A DNA stretch of 54,312 nucleotides from Pseudomonas caspiana (GCF_002158995.1 NZ_LOHF01000009.1:71117-125428), one strand, 5' to 3'. Counted from the first letter of the stretch, positions 8,845-18,711 are shown. The notes: a model not told the origin generated them from the sequence alone. A program made the numbers and translations.

Positions 8845-9485
8845 TGAAGACTGACGACTTGATCTCCATGCTTGTAACCGGGGTTCAGCCCATTGATCGC
8901 AGAGCGCCCGAGAAACGTCTGGGCGTAGTGGTTTTGTTTGGCTTGTCGCTGGCAACGCTGTGCGTCGTCTCGTTCTTTGGCGTCAGGGTGGATATTGCTT
9001 ACGCCGTTTCAACAATCATTTTCTGGGTGAAAACGGGTTTGCCATTGTGCGTGATGGTGGGGGCCCTGTTGATGCTCAATCGCTTGGCCAGGCCCGGCAT
9101 GTCTGCCGGCGCAGGCAGCCTGTGGGTAGTCGTTGCGCTGGTTGCCCTATGGGCCGCAGCTTTCAATGTCCTGGCCAATGCTGAGCCCGATGTTCGCCCG
9201 GTGCTTCTTTTGGGCGAAACCTGGCGTACCTGTGCGCCAAGCGTCGCTATGCTTTCAATTCCGGGGTTCATCGCTGCATTTTGGGCAATGCGGGGGTTAG
9301 CGCCGACCCGTTTGAGGATGGCAGGGGCCTGTTGCGGAATGCTGGCCGGCGCCTTGGGGTGTCTGGCCTACTGTCTGCATTGTCCTGAAATGGAAGTATC
9401 TTTCTGGGCGGTGTGGTATTTCCTTGGGATGTTACTACCCACCGCTCTTGGCGCGCTTGCCGGGCCCTGGTTGTTGCGCTGGTAG
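8841..9485 (+). CDS. nrsF: NrsF/DUF1109-family anti-sigma factor
   Basis: A 214-residue inner-membrane protein with a short cytoplasmic N-terminus ([17 protein letters not shown]) and six predicted membrane helices from about residue 28 to 212, as in the DUF1109 family. NrsF proteins hold their ECF sigma factor at the membrane and release it on metal or oxidative stress. Cysteines fall at residues 131 (TWRTCAPS) and 181 (LHCPEM), which as I recall are the two conserved positions needed for signalling in Caulobacter NrsF. AGAGG precedes the start, and the gene overlaps the sigma gene by four bases, so the pair is translationally coupled. Confidence 0.92.
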   Translation: MMKTDDLISMLVTGVQPIDRRAPEKRLGVVVLFGLSLATLCVVSFFGVRVDIAYAVSTIIFWVKTGLPLCVMVGALLMLNRLARPGMSAGAGSLWVVVALVALWAAAFNVLANAEPDVRPVLLLGETWRTCAPSVAMLSIPGFIAAFWAMRGLAPTRLRMAGACCGMLAGALGCLAYCLHCPEMEVSFWAVWYFLGMLLPTALGALAGPWLLRW

Positions 9486-9536
9486 TCGAAGACGTCATCG
9501 CCATCCGCGCTCACAGCCCAACGTGTTGGCTGGAGC

Positions 9537-10859
9537 TCACGCCCGTCCAATACTCGAATAACTCAACCCGGCATCCGCCAAGGCTTTGGGCTCATAAAGA
9601 TTGCGCCCATCGATCACGACCGCCGATTTGAGTTGCTGCCTGAGCCAAATGAAATCAACGCTGCGAAAGGCTTTCCATTCGGTGCAGATCACCAATGCAT
9701 CTGCGCCTTTGACTGCCTGGATGCGATCACCGGCCAGAATCAGATCGTCACGTTCACCGTAGATTTTCCGGCACTCCTGCATCGCCTCTGGATCGTAGGC
9801 CTGAACTCTGGCGCCTGCGCTCCACAGCGACTCCATCAAATCTCTGCTTGGTGCTGCGCGCATGTCATCGGTATTGGGTTTGAATGCCAGCCCCCAGACC
9901 GCGATGGTTTTCCCTGCCAGTTGCCCCTCCAGAGCCGTTTCCAGTTTTTTGAACAGCGCGGTTTTCTGTCGCTGATTGATCTCTTCCACGGCCCTCAGTA
10001 ATTGCGGGGTGTACCCGACTTCGTGAGCCGTGCGACTCAGCGCCTGAATATCCTTGGGGAAGCAAGACCCGCCATAGCCGCAACCGGGGTAGATAAAGTC
10101 GTAACCGATGCGCGGATCGCTGCCGATACCGTGGCGAACCTGCTCGATGTCCACGTCCAGGCGTTCGGCCAGGTTGGCCATTTCATTCATGAAACTGATT
10201 TTTGTCGCCAACATGGCGTTGGCCGCGTACTTGGTCAGCTCGGCGGCGCGCACGCTCATGAACATCAACTTGTTGTGATTGCGGTTGTAGGGCGCATAGC
10301 ACTCATGCATGACTGTTCTGACCCGTTCCGAGTCGGTGCCGATGATGATCCGGGCGCCACGGGTGAAATCCTCGATGGCCGCGCCTTCCTTTAAAAACTC
10401 GGGGTTGGAGCAGACATCGAAAGGCAGTTGCAGGTCGCGGCCGTCCAGTTGCGCACGAATAGTGTTTGCTACTTTTTCCCCGGTGCCGACCGGAACCGTG
10501 GATTTGTCGACCACGACTTTATAGCTCTGCATGTGCTGGCCGATGCTTCGCGCTACTGCGAGGACATGTTGCAGATCAGCGCTGCCGTCCTCATCGGAAG
10601 GTGTGCCTACGGCGATGAACAGCAGGTCGGCAAAAGCCACGGCCTGCGCCGCATCGGTCGAGAAAAACAGTCTCTGGGCCTGCATGTTGCTGCGCATGAG
10701 CATGTTCAGTCCGGGCTCATGAATGGGCGTTTCGCCTGAGTTGAGCAGCTCTATCCGTTGCGTGTCGATGTCCATGCACAGCACGTCATGCCCGACATCG
10801 GCAAGGCATGCGCTGGCTACCAGACCGACATAGCCTGATCCAAAAACACTGATCTTCAT
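9537..10859 (-). CDS. ugd: UDP-glucose 6-dehydrogenase
   Basis: A 440-residue NAD-dependent enzyme oxidising UDP-glucose twice to UDP-glucuronate, used for exopolysaccharide or for 4-amino-arabinose modification of lipid A. Seen: N-terminal Rossmann motif GSGYVGLVASACLADVG (7-23), the central helix with FLKEGAAIEDF, the catalytic cysteine block GYGGSCFPKDIQAL near residue 260, and the C-terminal UDP-binding domain with GLAFKPNTDDMRAAPS. It sits alone, without other polysaccharide genes, so the end product cannot be assigned from context. Confidence 0.95.
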   Translation of the reverse strand: MKISVFGSGYVGLVASACLADVGHDVLCMDIDTQRIELLNSGETPIHEPGLNMLMRSNMQAQRLFFSTDAAQAVAFADLLFIAVGTPSDEDGSADLQHVLAVARSIGQHMQSYKVVVDKSTVPVGTGEKVANTIRAQLDGRDLQLPFDVCSNPEFLKEGAAIEDFTRGARIIIGTDSERVRTVMHECYAPYNRNHNKLMFMSVRAAELTKYAANAMLATKISFMNEMANLAERLDVDIEQVRHGIGSDPRIGYDFIYPGCGYGGSCFPKDIQALSRTAHEVGYTPQLLRAVEEINQRQKTALFKKLETALEGQLAGKTIAVWGLAFKPNTDDMRAAPSRDLMESLWSAGARVQAYDPEAMQECRKIYGERDDLILAGDRIQAVKGADALVICTEWKAFRSVDFIWLRQQLKSAVVIDGRNLYEPKALADAGLSYSSIGRA

Positions 10860-11156
10860 GAGTCATTACCCTCGGGACGTTTGGCGCAGAGTGGGGGCGG
10901 GTATGACGGTACCGAGAGCGTGTTACAGCCAGTGCAGCGCTTTAATTGCCCAGGTTTTACGACGCTATGGTGCGACTGAACGGCTCTGGATCAGTGCCTT
11001 TTCAGGGGGTGGCGATCAGCGCTGTTACTCAAAAAAAACGGACAGGTAGTCAAGTTATGCGATTGGCGGGCCGATATGCCCTGTGCACAGGCTGCTATCA
11101 ATAAAAATAACTACAGCGTGCATTTGGGGGAAACACAGGCACATCACGGAGATTTT
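10860..11156. other. Intergenic region between ugd and the chemoreceptor gene
   Basis: About 300 bases separating divergent genes; it must hold the ugd and chemoreceptor promoters. I see no convincing promoter hexamers, repeat or RNA. CACGGAG at 11144-11150 is the ribosome binding site of the chemoreceptor gene. Confidence 0.5.
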
Positions 11157-13079
11157 ATGAACAGCAGCTTTGCCAACATCAGCGTCACTATGAAGTTAGC
11201 CCTGGGATTCGGGGTTGTGCTTTTATTCACGGCGCTGCTTTCACTTCTGGGATGGACCAGTCTGGATAAGCTGATCTACCGTACCGACAGAATCGGTGAT
11301 ATCAGTGAGCTCACCGATCGTCTCACCGTGTTACGCGTCGCGCGTCTGCAATACATGCTCGCCAATGGTGACGACGCTGCTGCACAAAAAGTGCAGACCA
11401 CTCTGGAAGACTTCAAGAAGCAACAGCAACTACTGCTGTCGACCTTCACTAATCCGCTCAACGCCAAAGCTCTGGCGCGACTCACTGACATCATCAAAGA
11501 CTATGAGACGTCGCTGAGTCAGATGCGCAGTGGTTATCAGACCAGTACGAAGGTCCGCGCCGACATGGGCGCTGAAGCCACTAAAGGTGCCCAGTTGATT
11601 GCCACGATCAACGACTCGGTGCTTAAGCAGGACCCATCGAATCCTGAGCGTTCAGACCAGTTGCAACTGCTGGCCGACGCCAAAATGGACTTTCAACTGG
11701 TCCGTTATGAAGTGCGTGGCTACACCGGCAACTCCAATGAAAAGACTGAGCAGGCCGCGTTCAGCCAGCTGGAAACGGCCATTAAAAACGTGGACAAGCT
11801 GAAGGCTGTTTTCAGTGCGACCCACGGCAGCGAAGTCGCACAGTTGGAAGCATCCCTGCGTAATTACCTGACTTCGGTTCAGGCTTACAAAGCCGCGAAC
11901 GACGCTATTGTGACGGCGCGCAAAGACATGACTGCTCAAGGTTACGAGATCGTTCACCTCAGCGAAGAACTCTCAAAAATTCAGTTGACGCTCGCAGCCG
12001 AAGACACCAGCACGGCCCGCAGCCTGCAAATCGGCGGCACTGTGGCGGCCCTGCTGTTGGGTATTTTTGCGGCGGTCGTCATCACTCGCCAGATCACTCG
12101 TCCGCTGCAGCAAACACTGGAAGTGGTGGACCGCATTGCCTCGGGCGATCTGACTCATACGATCGCTGTTACTCGTCGCGATGAACTGGGCGTGCTGCAA
12201 CAAGGCATCCAGCGCATGGGTGCCACGTTGCGGGATCTGATCAGCGGGATTCGTGATGGCGTGACGCAGATCGCCAGCGCGGCTGAGGAATTGTCCGCCG
12301 TGACCGAGCAGACCAGCGCCGGGGTCAACAACCAGAAGATCGAGACCGATCAAGTTGCCACCGCCATGCAAGAAATGTCTGCCACGGTGCACGAAGTTGC
12401 GCGCAACGCTGAGCAGGCTTCGGTAGCTGCTGCGAATGCCGACACGCAAGCCCGGGACGGTGACAAAGTGGTGGGCGAGGCCATCACGCAAATCGAAAAA
12501 CTGGCCGGTGAAGTACTACGTTCAAGCGACGCCATGACCTTGCTGGAGCAGGAAAGCGACAAGATCGGCAAAGTCATGGACGTGATCAAAGCCGTGGCTG
12601 AGCAGACCAATCTGTTGGCCCTCAACGCTGCCATTGAAGCGGCACGGGCCGGTGAGGCTGGGCGTGGTTTTGCGGTGGTCGCCGACGAAGTGCGCGGCCT
12701 GGCCCAACGCACTCAGCAGTCTACCGAAGAGATCGAAAGTCTGATCGCCGGGCTGCAAAACGGCACCCGTCAGGTTTCGCAAATCATGCTGGGCAGTCGC
12801 TCTCTGACCGACAGCAGCGTCGCGCTGACCCGCAAGGCGGGGACCTCTCTGGAAAGCATCACTCAAACCGTTTCCAGTATTCAGGCGATGAACCAGCAAA
12901 TTGCCGCCGCAGCTGAGCAACAAAGCTCGGTGGCCGATGAAATCAGCCGCAGCATCGTCAATGTGCGTGATGTGTGTGAACAGACCGCCGAAGCCAGCGA
13001 AGAGACCGCCGCATCCAGCGTTGAGTTGGCGCGTTTGGGTGGTCAGTTGCAGATGATGGTTGGGCATTTCAAGGTTTAA
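11157..13079 (+). CDS. Methyl-accepting chemotaxis protein
   Basis: A 640-residue transmembrane chemoreceptor. A membrane helix lies at about residues 14-34. It is followed by a long all-helical periplasmic domain of roughly 250 residues, consistent with an HBM (helical bimodular) sensor such as that of McpS. A second membrane helix (around [15 protein letters not shown]), a HAMP domain, and the signalling domain follow. The signalling tip motif [19 protein letters not shown] identifies a receptor coupling to CheA/CheW. HBM receptors often sense organic acids, but the ligand cannot be read here. An upstream ATG at 11076 is in frame; 11157 is preferred because of CACGGAG and because the receptor sequence begins there. 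Confidence 0.93.
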   Translation: MNSSFANISVTMKLALGFGVVLLFTALLSLLGWTSLDKLIYRTDRIGDISELTDRLTVLRVARLQYMLANGDDAAAQKVQTTLEDFKKQQQLLLSTFTNPLNAKALARLTDIIKDYETSLSQMRSGYQTSTKVRADMGAEATKGAQLIATINDSVLKQDPSNPERSDQLQLLADAKMDFQLVRYEVRGYTGNSNEKTEQAAFSQLETAIKNVDKLKAVFSATHGSEVAQLEASLRNYLTSVQAYKAANDAIVTARKDMTAQGYEIVHLSEELSKIQLTLAAEDTSTARSLQIGGTVAALLLGIFAAVVITRQITRPLQQTLEVVDRIASGDLTHTIAVTRRDELGVLQQGIQRMGATLRDLISGIRDGVTQIASAAEELSAVTEQTSAGVNNQKIETDQVATAMQEMSATVHEVARNAEQASVAAANADTQARDGDKVVGEAITQIEKLAGEVLRSSDAMTLLEQESDKIGKVMDVIKAVAEQTNLLALNAAIEAARAGEAGRGFAVVADEVRGLAQRTQQSTEEIESLIAGLQNGTRQVSQIMLGSRSLTDSSVALTRKAGTSLESITQTVSSIQAMNQQIAAAAEQQSSVADEISRSIVNVRDVCEQTAEASEETAASSVELARLGGQLQMMVGHFKV

Positions 13080-13082
13080 CAC

Positions 13083-13388
13083 CTACGCGGTCATCGTCAG
13101 CCCGACGATGACCGCGCCCGTCAACAGCGCCGCCAGCCCAAGACCGAGCCACGCCCGCCAGGCGCTGGCAGTGCTGAATACCCAGATGACGACAGCGGTG
13201 TACAGCACAAAACTCAACAGCGTCGTGACCTGCACGACGCTTGCCGGATCGCTGCCTGAGACGCGCGGCAGCAACAGCGCCAGCATCGACATGACCAATG
13301 CAGACAAAACGTAACCGCCGGTTGTGGCGGCCAGCACCCGGCTGAGAATCATCCAGCGGTAGAGGTGTGTACTGGTGGTTTTTTTCAT
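13083..13388 (-). CDS. DUF3649 membrane protein of an iron-uptake cluster
   Basis: A 101-residue protein with three hydrophobic helices (about 13-36, 50-70, 76-98). It resembles the DUF3649 iron-uptake-associated family, recognised from LYRWMILSRVLAATTGGY at the N-terminus. Such proteins regularly sit next to PepSY membrane proteins and TonB-dependent receptors in Pseudomonas; their function is unknown. The ATG at 13388 has CAGGTGA upstream. It ends three bases from the chemoreceptor stop on the opposite strand (convergent). Confidence 0.75.
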   Translation of the reverse strand: MKKTTSTHLYRWMILSRVLAATTGGYVLSALVMSMLALLLPRVSGSDPASVVQVTTLLSFVLYTAVVIWVFSTASAWRAWLGLGLAALLTGAVIVGLTMTA

Positions 13389-13443
13389 TGCACATCACCT
13401 GTAGATGCCACAAATAATCTGGTGAGTTGGAATGCGATTTTAT

Positions 13444-13530
13444 GTGGGAGCTGAGCTTGCTCGCGATAAGGACACAGCGACTCTAAAGTGAACCGCGTCT
13501 AGCCTTATCGCGAGCAAGCTCAGCTCCCAC
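13444..13530. repeat. REPIN-like inverted repeat
   Basis: Perfect 28-bp inverted arms (GTGGGAGCTGAGCTTGCTCG... and its complement) around a 31-base centre, between the DUF3649 and PepSY genes. Nearly the same arms are found at 28923-29011. Confidence 0.9.
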
Positions 13531-13543
13531 GATGACTGGCATT

Positions 13544-15115
13544 TCAAATCGAGCTGGGGGTTGCCTGGTTAGCTATTCGCTGCTTCAACAAAGCCATCAC
13601 CAGCGCGACCCCAAACCCCAGCGCTACAATCTCAACGCTCCCGCGCTGCCAATCCCCTGCACTGATGTAGCGGCCGATATGCTGCCCGGTTGTACAAAAA
13701 TTGACCGCTGGTAAACAAATGCACAGCACGGCTGCGCAGACCAATTGTTCGGTCCAGGCCTTCTTGGCCGGACGAAATAGGGCATGAACCAATGTCGCCA
13801 GCCAGATCAGCAAGAAGCTACGAATCTCCCATGTTGCGCGGTCCAAAATGTCCGCTGATATAAAGCGGTTGGCGTAGAAATAACCAATACAAGCCACGCC
13901 AATGCCCGCAATACTCGCCACGTTAAACGCCTCAATACAGCGGTAGACCCTGGCAGTCGCGGCTCCGAATTCTTTCTGGCTCTTGTTGCGTCGTTTGATG
14001 GTGAACAGCAGCGTGCCGGTCGCCATCATCGCCATGCCTAGCATTCCGCTGACGAAATACAGCCACTTCATGCCCCAGCCACCAAACTCGGCGAAATGCA
14101 GTGAGCGCAGCACGCCGTAAATCTGATCGCCCAACGACATCGTTTCCGGCAGCGGCTTCTGCACCTGCAAAGTCGCGCCCGTTACGCCGTCAAACAGCAC
14201 GCTGGCTTGAGGCGTGAACAGTGTCTGCGACGGGTGAGCTTCATCGTGTCGGCCCATCACCCGGACGGTTGCCTTCTGCGTGCCTGGGTTCTGCACCAGC
14301 AACATGCGTGCGTCCTGACCGGTCGAGGTTTGTGCTTGGCGCAGTAGTGAGGGCCAATCAGTCGCAGCATTATTGGGCTCGCCGACAGAGGCCGCTTCAC
14401 CCGACAGTTCCGACTGAAACTGGCTGTATGCATTCGGGCCAGAACCGTAGGCCGTTTGCAGAGGCCAGGGCATGTAACTGGTATAGAAAATCGCCAGCCC
14501 GGTATAGGCAATCATTAACAGAAAGGGCAGGGTCATGACCGCCGTGGCGTTGTGCGCATCCAGCCAGGAGCGCAAACCTTTGTTGGCGCGGAAGGTGAAA
14601 AAGTCCTGAAAGATTCGCCGGTGGATCACTACGCCAGACACCAGCGCAACCAGCATGCCTACGGTCAGCCAGCCCACCAACCAGAAACCCAGCACCGGCA
14701 AATGCAGCATGTAGTGAAACGACATGAAATGCCGTCCGCCTTCGGTTTTTCGCGCTATGCCTATGGGGAGTATTTCGCCGGTTTCAGCCGACAGCGAAAC
14801 CTGCTGAAGGGTTGATCCGGAACGCCAGGCCAGCTGTAGGGCCTGGCCCGGATACTGAGGGAATTCCACTCTCCAGAATCGGGCGCCGGATGCGTGTTCG
14901 ACCAAGTAGCGCTCGGCGTAGCGGGCGGCACTCGTACCATCGCTGACGGCGCTAGAGTCCTTTACAACCAGTGGCTGCGCTTCCATCCAGCGTGTGATGG
15001 GTTCGCGAAATACGCTCAACGTGCCGGTCAGAAAAATCGCACACAACAACCATCCACACACCAGCCCGCACCACGTGTGGAGCCACGACATGGACTGGCG
15101 AAATTTACCTTTCAC
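13544..15115 (-). CDS. PepSY-associated transmembrane protein (siderophore-iron reductase-like)
   Basis: A 523-residue inner-membrane protein of the PepSY_TM (PiuB-like) family. It starts with MKGKFRQSMSWLHTWCGLVC, where the WLHTWCG motif opens the first membrane helix. Further helices follow near residues 140-160, 190-212, 345-370, 395-415, 430-445 and 480-505, with two periplasmic regions between. PepSY_TM proteins next to siderophore receptors are thought to reduce ferric siderophore or support release of iron in the periplasm; this is inference from context. It lies downstream of the TonB-dependent receptor, separated by two repeat elements. Confidence 0.88.
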   Translation of the reverse strand: MKGKFRQSMSWLHTWCGLVCGWLLCAIFLTGTLSVFREPITRWMEAQPLVVKDSSAVSDGTSAARYAERYLVEHASGARFWRVEFPQYPGQALQLAWRSGSTLQQVSLSAETGEILPIGIARKTEGGRHFMSFHYMLHLPVLGFWLVGWLTVGMLVALVSGVVIHRRIFQDFFTFRANKGLRSWLDAHNATAVMTLPFLLMIAYTGLAIFYTSYMPWPLQTAYGSGPNAYSQFQSELSGEAASVGEPNNAATDWPSLLRQAQTSTGQDARMLLVQNPGTQKATVRVMGRHDEAHPSQTLFTPQASVLFDGVTGATLQVQKPLPETMSLGDQIYGVLRSLHFAEFGGWGMKWLYFVSGMLGMAMMATGTLLFTIKRRNKSQKEFGAATARVYRCIEAFNVASIAGIGVACIGYFYANRFISADILDRATWEIRSFLLIWLATLVHALFRPAKKAWTEQLVCAAVLCICLPAVNFCTTGQHIGRYISAGDWQRGSVEIVALGFGVALVMALLKQRIANQATPSSI

Positions 15116-15175
15116 GATTGGGTTCGCCGGGGTTTATCAATGCGGCCAAGGCTTCCATCAAAAAAATGCAATCTT

Positions 15176-15436
15176 CCAGATTGAACCCAATCCTGTAGGA
15201 GCTCACCGAGGTTACGAGGCCAGCGATAGTGGTTTGTCTGATATATCGCAATCGCGGCCTCGCGGTGCTCGTGCGCTCCTACAGGTCTGTGTTTGTTACG
15301 TGATAGCAGGGTGTCAGGGATGCAGTCCAGATTGAACCCAATCCTGTAGGAGCTCACCGAGGTTACGAGGCCAGCGATAGTGGTTTGTCTGATATACCGC
15401 AATCGCGGCCTCGCGGTGCTCGTGCGCTCCTACAGG
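15176..15436. repeat. Tandemly duplicated REP-like element (151-base period)
   Basis: Two complete copies of the GAGGTTACGAGG-family inverted repeat occupy 15192-15285 and 15343-15436. They share flanking sequence (CCAGATTGAACCCAATCCTG at 15176 and 15327), so the whole 151-base unit was duplicated in tandem rather than inserted twice. The copies differ by few bases, e.g. ATATATCGCAATC versus ATATACCGCAATC. They fill the space between receptor and PepSY genes. Confidence 0.88.
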
Positions 15437-15470
15437 TGCTATGTTCCAGACGATAGCGCGCTGTCCCTGA

Positions 15471-17924
15471 TCAGAAATCGCCCCGCAACGTGAGCATGTA
15501 GCTGCGCGGATCGCCGAACAGGTTCGAGCGGTCGGTGGCCACGGCGGTGGTGTAGTAGCGACGGTCAAACAGGTTTTCGGCGTTCAGCGAAACCTTCCAG
15601 TGTTCGTCCAATTGCCAGCTGGCGCGGGCATCCCAGATGGCGTAGCCCTGACTGCCGTAATCCAGTCCGGTTGTTGAGGCCGCCTTGTAATAGGATTGAG
15701 CCGAAACACCGCCGCCAATGGTCAGGCGGTTCCAGGCACCGGGTAGGTTGTAGCTGGTTTGCAGGCGCAGCATATGCTTGGGGGTTTCGTAGGCAACTTC
15801 AACGGCTTCGCTGTCGTTACGTAGCAGGTTGAAGGTGTAACCGCCAAAGACCTGCCAGCCTGGGAGTACTTCACCGCTGGCTTCTATGTCGATGCCTCTG
15901 CTGCGTTTGGTTACGCCGTTTATGTAGCAGTAACCGTCAAGGTCGGTAGCGCAAACTACACCTGGAGTGAGATCTGCGACGGCTACATTTTCCTGCTTGA
16001 TATAGAACAGGGCCATCGACAGGTTCAGACGTTTATCGAAAAGCTCGCCTTTGATGCCCGTCTCATAGTTGTCACCTGTCGATGGTGACAATGGCGAACC
16101 GCTGGCATCAATGTAGTTACCTTGAGCGTTGAATATCTCTGCGTAGCTGGCATACCACGACCAGTTGTCGTTGATGTCGTAGACCAGGCCCGTATAAGGG
16201 GTCACTTTGCGGGTGACCTTGGACTCATAAGAGAGGGCGGCACCTTTATCGACATCGTAGTTGTAGTCATACCAACTGGCCCGACCGCCCAGTACCAGAC
16301 TCAGTTTTTCCGTCATGCGCAGGCGGGAGTTGGCGTAAACGCCTGACCGCTCTTCGGTCATGTCGATATCGGTTGCCCATGCCGGCCTTGCTGGTTTGGC
16401 GAACGCGTGATGGTTTACATCGAAGATGTCCAGCGCGGTTACCCGGTTCACGGTTGCCTGTTTGGTATTGGCTTCCTGTCTGGACCACGTTGCGCCGACA
16501 GTCACCTCGTGGGTCAGGCCAAAGGCATCAAAGTTGCCATTCACATGGCTGTCCAGTCCGGTGCTGGCCACTTCATCACGACGGAACAGCACCCTGCGAA
16601 ACGTCGACCCCGCGTTGGTGACTGGGCTGATCGCACCTTGCGCATAAGCAATCTGCTGATCAAAACCACCCTGCGAATACGTCATCGAAGTTGTACTGCT
16701 CCAGCGATCATTGAAGCGGTGTTCAACTTCGGCAAACACCTCGCTCATGTCGCTCTCGTGGCGGTTCCAGTCCTGCACCAGCGAGGTCGAGCGGGAAATG
16801 TCCAGCGAGTTGCCATTGCTGTAGCGCGGCAAACCATAAATCGAGTAGCCGTTAATGACGTTTTCCTGGTGACGCAGGCTTAACGTCAGCGTGGTGTCGT
16901 CATTCACGTCGGCTTCGACAATCCCGTACATCAACGGCGTGCGTGAGTCGCGCTCATCAATGTAAGAGCCATTGTCTTCGTAAGCTGTGACCATGCGACC
17001 ACGCACGCTGCCGGAATCATTGAGCTTGCCGCTGGCGTCGAGGTCCATGCGGTAGCGGTCCCAGGAGCCTGCACTGGCTTGCACCGTCAGTTTGTTTTCA
17101 GCCGTCGGGCGCTTGCGCACCAGATTGACTGCGCCGCCAGGTTCGCCTGCACCGACCAGCAAACCGGAAGCACCGCGCAGCACTTCAACGCGGTCGTAAA
17201 TGGCGGTATCAGGTTTCATCCAGCCGGTGATCTGGTAGCCCTGACCCGGCACGCCATCAATCAGAAAGCTTTCGGCCAGCAGCGAGAAGCCCCGCGAGGT
17301 GTAAACGTGGCCGCCGAAGTTGCGGTACTGAAAAGTAATGCCGGGTGTCTGCTCCAGCACCTTGTCGAGGCTGGTGAGTTTCTTGTCATCCATCAACTGC
17401 CGCGTCACGACGCTGACCGTCTGCGGCGTTTCCCGCAGGCTCAGGTTGAGTTTCGAGGCAGTGCTACTGCCACCGGTGGTGTAAGACCCCGTTCCATCGG
17501 TCGTAGTCCCAAGCTGGCTGACTGCGTTCACGTTGGTAGCACCCAGAATCATGGCGGAGTCACCTGACGCCGGCAATTTCTCCAGCACTACAGTACGCTC
17601 GTCCAGCAAACGCCAGGTAAACCCGCTGCCCTTGAGCAGCGTGTCCATGGCCTGGCCCAGCGTGTACTTGCCCTGCAACGCGTTGGTGCGTAGCGCCCCG
17701 ACATCGCTGGAGTTGAAAATAAGACGGACGTTGGCCTGATCCGCAAGTTGGGTCAAAGCCTGATCCAGGGATTGCTCCGGTAACTTCAGATCGATACTGG
17801 TCGATGTGTCAGCGGCCTGCGCCAGGAGCGGTATCAAAGGCAGGCTGCCAGCCATGGACAACATCAGCATCAGGGTCAACGTGCGACCGCTGACCGGAGC
17901 AAATAACTTGGAAGGTGCCTGCAT
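15471..17924 (-). CDS. TonB-dependent siderophore receptor with STN signalling domain
   Basis: An 817-residue outer-membrane receptor importing a ferric siderophore. A signal peptide ends near residue 38 (LLAQAADTS). A secretin/TonB N-terminal (STN) domain spans about 45-115 (SLDQALTQLADQANVRLIFN). The plug follows, with LRETPQTVSVVTRQLMDD and EVLRGASGLLVGAGEPGGAVN, then a 22-strand barrel ending in aromatic F (SYMLTLRGDF). The STN domain is the hallmark of transducers that signal to a FecR-type anti-sigma factor, and such a pair lies divergently at 18142-19683. A Fur-box-like site is just upstream. The overall type resembles ferric-pseudobactin/ferrioxamine receptors; the substrate is not determinable here. 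Confidence 0.95.
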   Translation of the reverse strand: MQAPSKLFAPVSGRTLTLMLMLSMAGSLPLIPLLAQAADTSTSIDLKLPEQSLDQALTQLADQANVRLIFNSSDVGALRTNALQGKYTLGQAMDTLLKGSGFTWRLLDERTVVLEKLPASGDSAMILGATNVNAVSQLGTTTDGTGSYTTGGSSTASKLNLSLRETPQTVSVVTRQLMDDKKLTSLDKVLEQTPGITFQYRNFGGHVYTSRGFSLLAESFLIDGVPGQGYQITGWMKPDTAIYDRVEVLRGASGLLVGAGEPGGAVNLVRKRPTAENKLTVQASAGSWDRYRMDLDASGKLNDSGSVRGRMVTAYEDNGSYIDERDSRTPLMYGIVEADVNDDTTLTLSLRHQENVINGYSIYGLPRYSNGNSLDISRSTSLVQDWNRHESDMSEVFAEVEHRFNDRWSSTTSMTYSQGGFDQQIAYAQGAISPVTNAGSTFRRVLFRRDEVASTGLDSHVNGNFDAFGLTHEVTVGATWSRQEANTKQATVNRVTALDIFDVNHHAFAKPARPAWATDIDMTEERSGVYANSRLRMTEKLSLVLGGRASWYDYNYDVDKGAALSYESKVTRKVTPYTGLVYDINDNWSWYASYAEIFNAQGNYIDASGSPLSPSTGDNYETGIKGELFDKRLNLSMALFYIKQENVAVADLTPGVVCATDLDGYCYINGVTKRSRGIDIEASGEVLPGWQVFGGYTFNLLRNDSEAVEVAYETPKHMLRLQTSYNLPGAWNRLTIGGGVSAQSYYKAASTTGLDYGSQGYAIWDARASWQLDEHWKVSLNAENLFDRRYYTTAVATDRSNLFGDPRSYMLTLRGDF

Positions 17925-17959
17925 TTAAATCGTCCGTCTTGAATGTAGGTGGTGACACG

Positions 17960-17978
17960 ACATGAGAATTATTCGCGC
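17960..17978 (-). promoter_or_regulatory. Fur-box-like site upstream of the receptor gene
   Basis: ACATGAGAATTATTCGCGC closely resembles Pseudomonas Fur operators, whose core is GAGAATTATTCTC. It lies about 35-55 bases before the receptor start, fitting iron repression of the receptor. Confidence 0.6.
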
Positions 17979-18083
17979 CCACCCCAACGACGAATCATCC
18001 CTACCAACCTTGCCGTCGATTGTTGAAAAATTTTTCATTGGCGTGATCTGGATAGGTCATTAAGTGCATTATCGGGAGATAGT

Positions 18084-18102
18084 GATGATAACTGTTCTCA
18101 GT
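18084..18102 (+). promoter_or_regulatory. Fur-box-like site upstream of the FecI-type sigma gene
   Basis: Within GATGATAACTGTTCTCAGT, TGATAACTGTTCTCA matches 12 of 15 positions of the Fur-box portion TGATAATGATTCTCA. Its place directly upstream of the sigma gene suggests iron-repressed regulators. Confidence 0.55.
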
Positions 18103-18141
18103 TGAGATAGGATGCACGCCTCACCGGTCGGGGCCGTCCGA

Positions 18142-18663
18142 ATGTCCGTTTCACCCAATTCAAACCACTTGCTGACAGTCTTTCAGGAGCATTACGGCGA
18201 CCTGCTGGCCTTTCTCGCACGTCGTTTGGGGAACGTGGAAAAGGCTGCAGATGTGGCTCAGGACACCTACTTGCGGCTCGCCGGGCTGTCCGATACCGCT
18301 CAGATTCTGGAGCCGCGGGCCTTTGTTTTCCGGGTTGCGGGTAACCTTGCCATCGACCGTCTGCGTCAGGAGCAACGGCGCTCTGCATTGCAGGCCGACG
18401 ATGCGCTTGATGAGGATTTGTGCGACCCGATGGCGTCGCCGGAGCGTTCGTTTCTGGCAGCCGAAGCCATCGAACAACTCGACAAAGCGTTGCAGCTGCT
18501 ACCGAGCAATGCACGGTTGGCGCTATTGCTTAATCGCCTTGAAGGCATGACACACGCGCAGATCGCTACGCGTTTGGGGGTATCGGAAAGCTCGGTGGGC
18601 AAATACATTGTTCAGGCCATGCGTCACTGTCGGGATTGGCTACGTCAGTCGGAGTGCATTTAG
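18142..18663 (+). CDS. FecI-type ECF sigma factor
   Basis: A 173-residue iron-starvation ECF sigma factor. Region 2 includes FQEHYGDLLAFLARRLGN and AADVAQDTYLRLAGL; then ARAFVFRVAGNLAIDRLRQE-like sequence (PRAFVFRVAGN). Region 4 includes LPSNARLALLLNRLEGMTHA and the helix IATRLGVSESSVGKYIVQAM. It should drive the divergent receptor gene when ferric siderophore is sensed through the STN domain and FecR. An in-frame ATG at 18112 would add ten residues; 18142 is chosen because homology starts just after it, but neither start has a strong ribosome site. Confidence 0.92.
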   Translation: MSVSPNSNHLLTVFQEHYGDLLAFLARRLGNVEKAADVAQDTYLRLAGLSDTAQILEPRAFVFRVAGNLAIDRLRQEQRRSALQADDALDEDLCDPMASPERSFLAAEAIEQLDKALQLLPSNARLALLLNRLEGMTHAQIATRLGVSESSVGKYIVQAMRHCRDWLRQSECI

Positions 18664-18711
18664 AATGAGCGCAATGCACTTATCGCTGGCGGCTTCTTCG
18701 AGCCCTTCACC

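Noticed and set aside
13069..13413. 114-residue minus-strand ORF overlapping DUF3649
   Set aside because: Arg/Gly/Ala-rich alternative frame; the DUF3649 frame has membrane helices and a ribosome site.
15176..15436. CRISPR-like repeat array
   Set aside because: Only two copies with internal inverted symmetry and a 151-base period; no unique spacers and no cas genes.
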